A stretch of DNA of 7,709 nt, from NCBI GenBank assembly GCA_016866635.1, contig VGLT01000043.1, positions 1 to 7,709 on the forward strand. Reading direction: 5' to 3'. This stretch comes from Candidatus Uhrbacteria bacterium. Lineage in GTDB: Bacteria; Patescibacteriota; Patescibacteriia; 2-12-FULL-60-25. A program made the position numbers and the translations under genes. Shown piece after piece: positions 1 through 5,829 of the stretch. Under the pieces are notes generated by a model. It was given only the letters and a program-made list of their open reading frames with translations, had not been told where the DNA came from and ran no database searches. How positions within the stretch are numbered: position 1 is the stretch's first letter; the number at the start of each line of letters is the position of its first letter.

Positions 1-403
1 CCTCATTTGCTTTTGGACCAAGTCGCATATCGAGCGGACCATCTTGGAGAAACGAGAGACCTCGGGATGGATCACTGAGCTCGTCAGAGGAAATGCCGAG
101 ATCGAACAGGATGCCATCAACCGAACCAAATCCATGCTCACGCGCTGCCGATTCGATCTGACGGAAATTGGTCTCAACCCCCTTCCAACGATCCGCAAAC
201 GGCACGAGCTCCGTACGAGCCCGTTCCAGCGCACGACGATCTACATCAAATGAGAGCACCATTCCATTGGGCGCTGATCGCTCCAAGAGATGACGCGTGT
301 GCGTCCCGCCTCCCAATGTCGCGTCCAGGTAACGTCCTCCTGGTTTCACATCAAGAACATGCATGGTCTCCTCGATGAGAACCGCTTGATGGATGGACGG
401 CAT
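1..403 (-). CDS. rsmH: 16S rRNA (cytosine1402-N4)-methyltransferase RsmH (MraW), N-terminal part
   Basis: RsmH uses S-adenosylmethionine to methylate N4 of C1402 of 16S rRNA in the ribosomal decoding centre. The reading frame starts MPSIHQAVLIEETMHVL and runs off the left edge, leaving 134 visible codons of a protein that is usually about 300 residues. The SAM-binding glycine loop YLDATLGGGTHTRHLL follows, then an acidic motif SFDVDRRAL. The family signature DGILFDLGISSDELSD and the following RGLSFLQDGPLDMR are both clear. The start is the ATG at 403-401, one base after the mraZ TAG, with a GGAG Shine-Dalgarno sequence six bases upstream inside the mraZ 3' end, so translation is probably coupled to mraZ. 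The mraZ-rsmH order is the standard head of the dcw cluster. The missing C-terminus is a window-edge effect. Confidence 0.97.
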   Translation of the reverse strand, partial: MPSIHQAVLIEETMHVLDVKPGGRYLDATLGGGTHTRHLLERSAPNGMVLSFDVDRRALERARTELVPFADRWKGVETNFRQIESAAREHGFGSVDGILFDLGISSDELSDPSRGLSFLQDGPLDMRLGPKANE

Positions 404-404
404 A

Positions 405-851
405 CTAGACTCCAAGATTGGTTAAGCGCTCTGCAATATCATTCCCCTGCTCTTCGGTCTTTGAGGCGTAGGTCTTCCACGTCGACTCATCCCAAATTTC
501 CATGCGATTGTAGAGACCGGCAATGACGGCGTCTTTTTTAAGACCGGCGTAGGTGCGTAAATATTCTGGAATGTTCACGCGACCCGATCCGTCGATCTCG
601 ACTTCCATCGCCCCAGCGAGCATCAAACGCGCAAAGGCACGCGTGTCTGCCTGACCGAGCGGGAGGGCGGCGAGCTTTTGTGCCAACACCTGCCATTCAC
701 TCTTGGTGTAAAGGAACAAACTACGATCCAGTCCCCTGGTGATGACCGCTCCCGATGCCCCTTCGGCTCCGCTCAAGGCAGGTCGAAACTTGATCGGGAT
801 GGCTAACCGACCTTTGTCATCGAGCGTGTGATGATATTCGCCAATGAACAT
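405..851 (-). CDS. mraZ: Transcriptional regulator MraZ
   Basis: MraZ is a ring-forming DNA-binding protein of the AbrB/SpoVT fold that regulates its own operon, the dcw cluster. The 148-residue product has the usual two half-domains, each with the DxxxR motif: D11-DKG-R15 in HTLDDKGRLAIP and D87-GSG-R91 in EIDGSGRVNIP. The start MFIGEYHHTLDDKGR matches the family, and the C-terminus ends in the usual ERLTNLGV-like helix. No good Shine-Dalgarno sequence precedes the ATG. Residues 26-33 (LSGAEGAS) form a short extra loop, compared from memory with Bacillus-type MraZ, and are encoded by a quasi-palindromic repeat. The gene has its own promoter and a row of AAAGTGG boxes upstream, as expected for autoregulation, and rsmH follows after one base. 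Confidence 0.96.
   Translation of the reverse strand: MFIGEYHHTLDDKGRLAIPIKFRPALSGAEGASGAVITRGLDRSLFLYTKSEWQVLAQKLAALPLGQADTRAFARLMLAGAMEVEIDGSGRVNIPEYLRTYAGLKKDAVIAGLYNRMEIWDESTWKTYASKTEEQGNDIAERLTNLGV
760..778. repeat. Quasi-palindromic repeat-like element inside mraZ
   Basis: On the plus strand this is CCTTCGGCTCCGCTCAAGG, with complementary CCTT/AAGG ends and a partly paired interior. From memory it is one base from a 'CCTTCGACTCCGCTCAAGG' type sequence scattered through many bacterial genomes; I could not search for it here. It is read through in frame and encodes most of the LSGAEGA loop between strands of the first MraZ half-domain, so it does not break the gene. Confidence 0.45.
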
Positions 852-870
852 AGGTCGATTTAAGTACTTG

Positions 871-947
871 AAAGTGGCAGAGGTGAGAAATTAAACACTT
901 TTTTACTTTCCCACTTTGTGCCACTTAATTACATTCTATGCCACTTT
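871..947 (-). promoter_or_regulatory. MraZ operator: row of AAAGTGG boxes
   Basis: Read on the minus strand, AAAGTGG occurs at 947-941 and 917-911, TAAGTGG at 927-921 and AAAGTGT at 901-895, with one inverted AAAGTGG on the plus strand at 871-877. The CCAC cores at 911, 921 and 941 lie exactly 10 and 20 bp apart, so they face the same side of the helix; the slot at 931 holds the degenerate ACAT. Known MraZ operators are direct repeats with a 10-bp period: TGGG-type in Enterobacteria and AAAGTG[T/G] in Mycoplasma. The Mycoplasma form is nearly identical to what is seen here. One box lies between the -35 and -10 elements and the rest lie at or after the predicted transcription start, which fits repression by occlusion. 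Confidence 0.8.
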
Positions 948-961
948 ACTGAACCGGTCAA
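933..961 (-). promoter_or_regulatory. Sigma70-type promoter of mraZ-rsmH
   Basis: On the minus strand, TTGACC (961-956) is followed after 17 bp by TAGAAT (938-933), a near-consensus housekeeping promoter. The predicted transcription start is near 926, giving a leader of about 75 bases that contains several AAAGTGG boxes. It lies directly downstream of the terminator that closes the previous transcription unit. Confidence 0.7.
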
Positions 962-976
962 AGGTTCTGAGATATC

Positions 977-1006
977 AAAAATTCCTCTTTGTTGAGAGGA
1001 ATTTTT
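977..1006 (-). terminator. Intrinsic terminator after the uvr-containing block
   Basis: A perfect 12-bp stem pairs 977-988 (AAAAATTCCTCT) with 995-1006 around a six-base loop. On the minus strand the right-hand arm ends in TTTTT and lies 28 bases past the stop codon of the beta-propeller-like gene. The A/T-flanked symmetry means it could also work in the plus direction, where a T-rich stretch follows, but no plus-strand gene needs it. Confidence 0.85.
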
Positions 1007-1033
1007 GTTCTTTTTCTGTTTGATGTGGACAAC

Positions 1034-1903
1034 TTAATTTCCCACTTTTACCTTCTTATCACCGACCAAGAGCGTCTTATCATCGATCCAACGTTTGAGA
1101 TCAGATCCCTCCCCCAGTTGTTTATAGACCCCGGTCTTTCCATCAATCACACCGTAGTAATCTTTAATGTCCCCCTCTTGGAGTTCTTCTATTCCTTTTT
1201 GAGGAGAAAGATTTTTTATCACTCCCACCGCGATCTTATCTGCCGCCGGGTTGAGCATGGCACGAATGACACCTGGATTTTGCAATGGGGTCTTATCCCC
1301 TCCTCCTAAACGATTCAAGAAGAGCTCATCATTCAGCATGTACACGACACGATCTTTTTGCGGATACACATCGAGATATCCCTCTCCCAGCAACGCGCTT
1401 GTGTTCAAAGAAATGAGTTGGACAGATTTTTTGGAGGCAACATCTACTTCAAATAATTTATTACCAAACGTTTCTGGTGGTTGCCAATCAAAGCCTCCAT
1501 AATATTGTGGCTGAGTCACATAATACACCTTGGTTCCATCTGCAGACCACCCCGCTGATCTCCAGGCGTTCGTACCTGGAACCATCATATCTGAGCCTTT
1601 GGCTTTTTCTTCGATCGAAATAAGTGTACGCGTATTCTTTTCACGTACAGCAGAGAGCTCGACTGTATGTGTGATGGTCTTGCGGGCATCGCCCGTCTCT
1701 CGTACCACGACACGCCATTGTCCATCCGGACTCATGATCGATCCAAACGCGCCGCGTTCCTGGGTCATCTTCGCACCGGAGTTTTCTTGTCGAGGGAGAA
1801 ATGGCTTTACCACTCCCCGCTCTTCTAAAACAATCCACGCAACCAGTGCTCCTACAATAAGCACGATCACCCACACCCACGTATAATGATTTTTGTTTTT
1901 CAT
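1034..1903 (-). CDS. Membrane-anchored protein with TolB/PD40-like beta-propeller repeats
   Basis: I do not recognise a specific family. The 289-residue product begins MKNKNHYTWVWVIVLIVGALV: a short cytoplasmic start and one hydrophobic segment (about residues 9-26), followed by a soluble part that should lie outside the membrane. The soluble part carries repeats of the PD40 (TolB, WD40-like) type: IMSPDGQWRVVVRE near residues 56-69, WSADGTKVYYV near 119-129, then more divergent copies around DVYPQKDRVVYML and LNPAADKIAVGV. This suggests a small propeller or half-propeller, a fold that usually binds partner proteins or ligands; no catalytic motif is visible. The ATG at 1903 has no Shine-Dalgarno sequence but sits ten bases after an extended -10 promoter. 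It follows uvrC by 21 bases, which does not by itself imply a role in repair. Confidence 0.85.
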   Translation of the reverse strand: MKNKNHYTWVWVIVLIVGALVAWIVLEERGVVKPFLPRQENSGAKMTQERGAFGSIMSPDGQWRVVVRETGDARKTITHTVELSAVREKNTRTLISIEEKAKGSDMMVPGTNAWRSAGWSADGTKVYYVTQPQYYGGFDWQPPETFGNKLFEVDVASKKSVQLISLNTSALLGEGYLDVYPQKDRVVYMLNDELFLNRLGGGDKTPLQNPGVIRAMLNPAADKIAVGVIKNLSPQKGIEELQEGDIKDYYGVIDGKTGVYKQLGEGSDLKRWIDDKTLLVGDKKVKVGN

Positions 1904-1913
1904 AGATGAAAAA

Positions 1914-1924
1914 AGTATACCACA
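1914..1924 (-). promoter_or_regulatory. Extended -10 promoter giving a near-leaderless transcript
   Basis: The minus strand reads TGTGGTATACT directly after the uvrC stop codon: TGG plus TATACT is a good extended -10 element. Only ten bases separate it from the ATG at 1903, so transcription would start about three bases before the start codon. No convincing -35 is seen. A closely similar element (TGTGGTATCTT) precedes the L,D-transpeptidase gene. Confidence 0.6.
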
Positions 1925-3178
1925 CTATCGCAAAGAGGTTCTGCGACGCAGGTTTCGATGATACGTGATCGCAAAACGATGAGCTTCGTCGCGCACTTTT
2001 TCTAACAGCGTGTGATGCTCAAGACACAGAGCACGAAAAGACTCGTCCGCGTTGGAAGAAAAAAATAGATCATTGCGCTTTCGCTCCGGACCTTTGGCAA
2101 TTCCCACCAAGGGAATAGAGATATTCAATGACTGAAGGATTGTTTCTGCCGCATGAACCTGTGGCAATCCCCCATCAATCAAAATCACCTTCGGTTTTCT
2201 CCAAACATTCCGAAAACGACGGAACAAAACTTCCTGCAGTGATGCAACGTCATTCGACCCTTTCACCAACTTAATTCTAAACTTACGATACTCGGATTTA
2301 TTCGGAGCTCCGTTTTCGAAGACGACCATGGATCCGACGGAAGAGGTACCAGAAATGTTGGAGATGTCATAGCCCTCGATGCGGCCGAACAACCCGCTCC
2401 CACCTCCCCCATCCCCTCCTTCGTAAGGGGGGGTGATAGACTCTTCTCGTTTCATAATAGCCACGTCCTGAATGTGTTCCAGAAAACGAATCTTGCGACG
2501 GAGCTCGGCTGCTTGTTCAAATTTTAATTGCTTCGCCGCCGTTTTCATCTCTCGACGATACTGCCGTAAAAGAAAATCCTTTTTCCCCTCAAAGAATTTT
2601 ATCAAGTCGCGAATAATCTTGGCATACTCTTTTTTGCTGATCGTACCAATACACACGCCTGGACATTGTTTTAGGTGAACGTAAAAACACGGACGCTTTT
2701 GTCCTGGAGTACACGTCGACCATGGAAAAACTTTGCGCACCAACTCAAGTGCCGCGCGCAACGAGAGGCCAGACGTGTAAGGACCAAACACTTTTTTGTA
2801 TTTCTTTCCCTCTTCCAAATCCGTCCCTCGAATCAAAAGTGGTTTTGGAAAATCCTCGTTGGTAAACACGAGATACAAAAAACTCTTGTTATCTTTTTGC
2901 AAAATATTGTACTTGGGCCAGTAATGCTTGATAAGATTCGCTTCCAAAATAAGCGCTTCAATCGCTGTCCCGGTTGGAATCCAATCAATCGCTCGCACAT
3001 ACAACATCATCTCCTCGATATGCTCGCCATGCGGCTTGGTAAAATATTGCATGACGCGCCGTTTAAGCGAGACGGCTTTGCCCACATACAAAATCTTTCC
3101 GTGCGCATCTTTCATCAAATACACGCCCGGTGTTTCGGGAAGCTGTTTATTTTTGAGTTTGATTTGTGGGTCGATCAT
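1925..3178 (-). CDS. uvrC: Excinuclease ABC subunit UvrC, short form without the C-terminal HhH domain
   Basis: UvrC cuts DNA on both sides of a lesion after UvrA and UvrB have loaded. The GIY-YIG nuclease for the 3' cut covers about residues 14-95: GVY 18-20, YVG 31-33, likely catalytic Y31, R41 and E79. Four cysteines (C156, C164, C172, C176) match the known UvrC iron-sulphur cluster. A UVR domain that should contact UvrB lies near 207-242. The RNase H-like nuclease for the 5' cut starts at about 266, with its catalytic set present as D271 (YDIS), D310, D335 (IDGG) and H400 (DEAHRF). The product ends at 417 residues, just after the motif ITYHR, where usual UvrC (about 600) continues into a tandem helix-hairpin-helix DNA-binding domain; nothing downstream encodes it. 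Residues 249-261 are an inserted Gly-rich loop from a palindromic repeat. GGGGGA upstream supports this start, 31 bases after uvrA. Confidence 0.95.
   Translation of the reverse strand: MIDPQIKLKNKQLPETPGVYLMKDAHGKILYVGKAVSLKRRVMQYFTKPHGEHIEEMMLYVRAIDWIPTGTAIEALILEANLIKHYWPKYNILQKDNKSFLYLVFTNEDFPKPLLIRGTDLEEGKKYKKVFGPYTSGLSLRAALELVRKVFPWSTCTPGQKRPCFYVHLKQCPGVCIGTISKKEYAKIIRDLIKFFEGKKDFLLRQYRREMKTAAKQLKFEQAAELRRKIRFLEHIQDVAIMKREESITPPYEGGDGGGGSGLFGRIEGYDISNISGTSSVGSMVVFENGAPNKSEYRKFRIKLVKGSNDVASLQEVLFRRFRNVWRKPKVILIDGGLPQVHAAETILQSLNISIPLVGIAKGPERKRNDLFFSSNADESFRALCLEHHTLLEKVRDEAHRFAITYHRNLRRRTSLR
2413..2433. repeat. Palindromic repeat-like element in frame inside uvrC
   Basis: A nine-base arm at 2413-2421 pairs with 2425-2433 around a three-base CGT loop, with one T-G wobble. 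On the coding strand it reads as C-runs turning into TTACGAAGGAGG and encodes most of the peptide TPPYEGGDGGGGS (UvrC residues 249-261). That peptide lies between the UVR and endonuclease domains and has no counterpart in usual UvrC. The peptide style and the hairpin resemble small dispersed 'TCCCCCTTNCGAAGGGGGA' elements known from many genomes, recalled from memory and not searched here. Confidence 0.6.
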
Positions 3179-3184
3179 GCTGAT

Positions 3185-3206
3185 CTTCCCCCTTTCGAAG
3201 GGAGAG
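3185..3206 (-). promoter_or_regulatory. Hairpin holding the uvrC ribosome binding site
   Basis: In the 31-base gap between uvrA and uvrC, CCCTT (3190-3194) pairs with AAGGG (3198-3202) around TCG, and after one mismatch 3187-3188 pair with 3204-3205. On the mRNA the 3' arm is AAGGGGGAAG, the Shine-Dalgarno sequence of uvrC about eight bases before its ATG. It resembles the palindrome inside uvrC. The hairpin could limit access to the site unless ribosomes leaving uvrA open it; that is inference. Confidence 0.5.
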
Positions 3207-3209
3207 AAT

Positions 3210-5753
3210 TTAACGCTTTCGCAATGTCTTTTTCAAATATTTCGCTGTAAAACTCTTTTCACTCTTTGCCACATCCTCCGGTGTTCCTTCTGCAACAAGG
3301 TGGCCGCCCTTGTCCCCTCCCTCAGGCCCCAAATCAATAATCCAATCCGCATTTTTAATCACATCAAGATTGTGCTCAATCACAACCACGGTATTTCCTC
3401 GTTGAACTAAACGATGAAGCACTTCCAATAATTTCCGAATGTCATCAAAGTGAAGTCCTGTGGTTGGTTCGTCTAACAAGTAGAATGTTTTTCCCGTATC
3501 TCGCCGCGCAAGTTCCGTCGCGAGTTTGACGCGTTGCGCCTCTCCCCCAGACAACGTCGTCGCGGATTGACCAAGTTGTAGATATCCAAGACCAACTTCT
3601 TCCAGAATTTTTGTACGATCGTGAATATGTGGGATGTCGTGGAAAAATTTGCTCGCCTCTTCAATCGTCATCGAGAGAACCTCTGCAATATTTTTGTCAC
3701 GATATTTTACTTCGAGCGTTTCTCGATTAAATCGTTTCCCCTTACAAATATCACACGGCACATACACGGTAGGTAAAAAATGCATCTCGATCGCAATCTG
3801 TCCGTTTCCCTCGCAGTGCTCACAGCGTCCGCCGGAAACGTTGAATGAGAATCGACCAACCTTGTAGCCACGCATGCGCGCTTCCGCGGTTAACGAAAAA
3901 ATCTCACGGACATAATCCCAAATTCCTGTATACGTCGCGGGATTTGATCGTGGTGTTCTTCCGATCGGCGATTGATCCACGTCGACGATTTTGTCGAGCC
4001 ACTCCACTCCGCTGATAGACTTATGTTTCCCAGATTTTACGGTTGAGCCATTTAACCGACGCGCTAATTCGCGATACAAAATATCGATCATGAGAGTGGA
4101 TTTTCCTGAACCGGAAACACCCGTCACACACGTGAATCGACGCAAGGGAATTTTGACGGTCAAATTTTTTAGATTATTCTCTGCTGCCTTTTCCACCTTC
4201 ACCCATTCTTTAGCTGGCCCTCGCCGTTTTGATGGATAAGGAATGACTTTGTCACCCCGCAAATACGCACACGTTAAGCTGTCTGTATCTTTGAGAATGT
4301 CTGGCAGTGGTCCGGCCGCAACAATCTTTCCCCCGTGCTTCCCAGCGCCGGGCCCAATATCAATCAGATAATCTGCCGCCGCGATCGTGTCCTCATCATG
4401 CTCCACAACGATAATAGAGTTTCCAAGATCACGAAGTTTCTGAAGTGTTTGGATCAATCGTGCATTATCACGCTGATGTAAACCAATGGTCGGCTCATCA
4501 AGAATGTAAAGCGTCCCCACGAGTCGCGAACCGATTTGCGAGGCGAGTCGAATACGCTGAGCCTCTCCACCGGAAAGCGATCCCGCGATGCGATTTAACG
4601 TCAGATACTCAAGCCCTACATCTAAAAGAAAAGACAAACGACCGATAATTTCCTTCATGACCGGTGCCGCAATCGTCACATCTGTTTTATTCAACTCCAA
4701 TCCCAAAAAGAAGTCCGCCGCTTCGTTGATAGGCATGGCCGTCACATCCACAATGCTTTTTTTGTTCAAAAAGACATGGAGCGCTTCTGTCCTCAGTCGA
4801 GCACCATGACACGCCTCACAAATTTCTTCCGAAAATAATTCTTTTGTTCCCAGTCCATGGCAGGTCTGACATGCTCCATACGGTGAGTTAAAGGAAAAGA
4901 GGCGCGGTTCGATTTCGGGAAATGCAAATCCATCGTCCGGACAAGAAAATCGACCAGACATGAGGTGCTCGGTTCCATCATCAAGAATCGCGAGAACAGA
5001 ATCTGAAGCTCTATCCAGAGAAGCTTCTACCGCTTCTGCAAGTCGGGATCGAAGGGCTTTGTTTCCCTCGATGGGCCAGCCAATCGGAACACGATCAACG
5101 ACCAGCTCAATCGTGTGTTGATGATAACGACTCAGGGGAACTTTATCGCGCAAAGAATAATATTTTCCATCAACACGTACCTGAAGAAACCCTTGTGAAT
5201 AAAAATCTTGCAGAAGCTGATGATACTCCCCTTTTCTTCCCCGAACGACCGGAGCGAGAATTTTTACCTCATCCGTTGTTTTTTTGGCGGTTTTATTTTT
5301 TCCACTCGTATGAACCTCCACGGTCTTCTTTAAAATCGCATCCACCATCTCATCCACGGTCATTTTACGAATCGGCTTGAGACAGATCGGACAATGCGGA
5401 TGACCAATGCGTGCAAACAACACGCGCATGTAATCATAGATTTCTGTGATCGTTGCGACGGTTGAGCGTGGATTTGCTGAGTGCGCTTTTTGGTCGATGG
5501 AAATAGCTGGTGAAAGTCCCTCGATCTCATCCACATCCGGCTTGTCCATCTGACCTAAAAATTGTCGAGCGTACGCAGATAACGATTCCACATAGCGGCG
5601 CTGGCCTTCAGCAAAGATGGTATCAAACGCCAAACTCGACTTGCCCGAACCGGACAAACCCGTAAAGACGACAAGTTTGTTGCGCGGGATATCTAAACTG
5701 ATATTTTTTAGGTTATGCTCTCGCGCACCGCGAATGATAATTCGTTCCTGCAT
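3210..5753 (-). CDS. uvrA: Excinuclease ABC subunit UvrA, compact form
   Basis: UvrA is the dimeric ATPase that finds DNA damage and loads UvrB. Both ATPase halves are complete: Walker A at G32-S39 and G545-S552, LSGGE signatures at 393-397 and 734-738, Walker B LYILDEP 415-421 and FYLLDEP 757-763, switch histidines H452 and H794. The C-terminal zinc finger is intact (C644, C647, C667, C670). The product is 847 residues against about 940 in E. coli. Most of the difference is a missing stretch of roughly 90 residues between ACQTCHGLG (294-302) and CEACHGARLR (312-321). The first zinc finger reads CPDD (271-274) where CPxC is usual, followed by C295 and C298. A Lys/Thr-rich insert lies at about 146-163. 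MQERIIIRGAREHNLKN is the normal start; no clear Shine-Dalgarno sequence is seen. Confidence 0.97.
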   Translation of the reverse strand: MQERIIIRGAREHNLKNISLDIPRNKLVVFTGLSGSGKSSLAFDTIFAEGQRRYVESLSAYARQFLGQMDKPDVDEIEGLSPAISIDQKAHSANPRSTVATITEIYDYMRVLFARIGHPHCPICLKPIRKMTVDEMVDAILKKTVEVHTSGKNKTAKKTTDEVKILAPVVRGRKGEYHQLLQDFYSQGFLQVRVDGKYYSLRDKVPLSRYHQHTIELVVDRVPIGWPIEGNKALRSRLAEAVEASLDRASDSVLAILDDGTEHLMSGRFSCPDDGFAFPEIEPRLFSFNSPYGACQTCHGLGTKELFSEEICEACHGARLRTEALHVFLNKKSIVDVTAMPINEAADFFLGLELNKTDVTIAAPVMKEIIGRLSFLLDVGLEYLTLNRIAGSLSGGEAQRIRLASQIGSRLVGTLYILDEPTIGLHQRDNARLIQTLQKLRDLGNSIIVVEHDEDTIAAADYLIDIGPGAGKHGGKIVAAGPLPDILKDTDSLTCAYLRGDKVIPYPSKRRGPAKEWVKVEKAAENNLKNLTVKIPLRRFTCVTGVSGSGKSTLMIDILYRELARRLNGSTVKSGKHKSISGVEWLDKIVDVDQSPIGRTPRSNPATYTGIWDYVREIFSLTAEARMRGYKVGRFSFNVSGGRCEHCEGNGQIAIEMHFLPTVYVPCDICKGKRFNRETLEVKYRDKNIAEVLSMTIEEASKFFHDIPHIHDRTKILEEVGLGYLQLGQSATTLSGGEAQRVKLATELARRDTGKTFYLLDEPTTGLHFDDIRKLLEVLHRLVQRGNTVVVIEHNLDVIKNADWIIDLGPEGGDKGGHLVAEGTPEDVAKSEKSFTAKYLKKTLRKR

Positions 5754-5787
5754 AGCAAAATTGGCCCGAAAAGACGAGCGTCATAGA

Positions 5788-5816
5788 AGTATGGCAGAAG
5801 AAAATGGAGACGTCGA
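5788..5816 (-). promoter_or_regulatory. Weak candidate promoter for uvrA
   Basis: On the minus strand TCGACG (5816-5811) and CATACT (5793-5788) are separated by 17 bp, each matching four of six consensus bases, 35 bases before the uvrA ATG. No LexA-type operator (CTGT-N8-ACAG or GAAC-N4-GTTC) is visible nearby. With no terminator between the transpeptidase gene and uvrA, read-through from upstream is also possible. Confidence 0.3.
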
Positions 5817-5829
5817 GAGATGTTCTTTT

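Noticed and set aside
44..253. Plus-strand open frames opposite rsmH, mraZ, uvrC, uvrA and the transpeptidase gene (for example 44-253, 2675-3250 and 2928-3410).
   Set aside because: They lie antisense to well-supported genes, lack family resemblance and ribosome binding sites, and reflect codon bias of the opposite strand.
1..403. Truncated rsmH considered as a pseudogene.
   Set aside because: The frame is open with intact motifs right up to the window edge, so the loss is only a boundary effect.
1034..1903. uvrC and the following gene considered as one repair operon with a functional link.
   Set aside because: The downstream gene has its own extended -10 promoter and an exported propeller-like domain; closeness alone does not support a repair role.
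5260..5335. The Lys/Thr-rich insert in UvrA considered as a third palindromic element.
   Set aside because: The DNA is low-complexity and T-rich on the plus strand with no inverted repeat; it looks like a simple linker expansion.
5754..5829. SOS (LexA) box before uvrA.
   Set aside because: Neither the CTGT-N8-ACAG nor the GAAC-N4-GTTC type can be found between the transpeptidase stop and the uvrA start.
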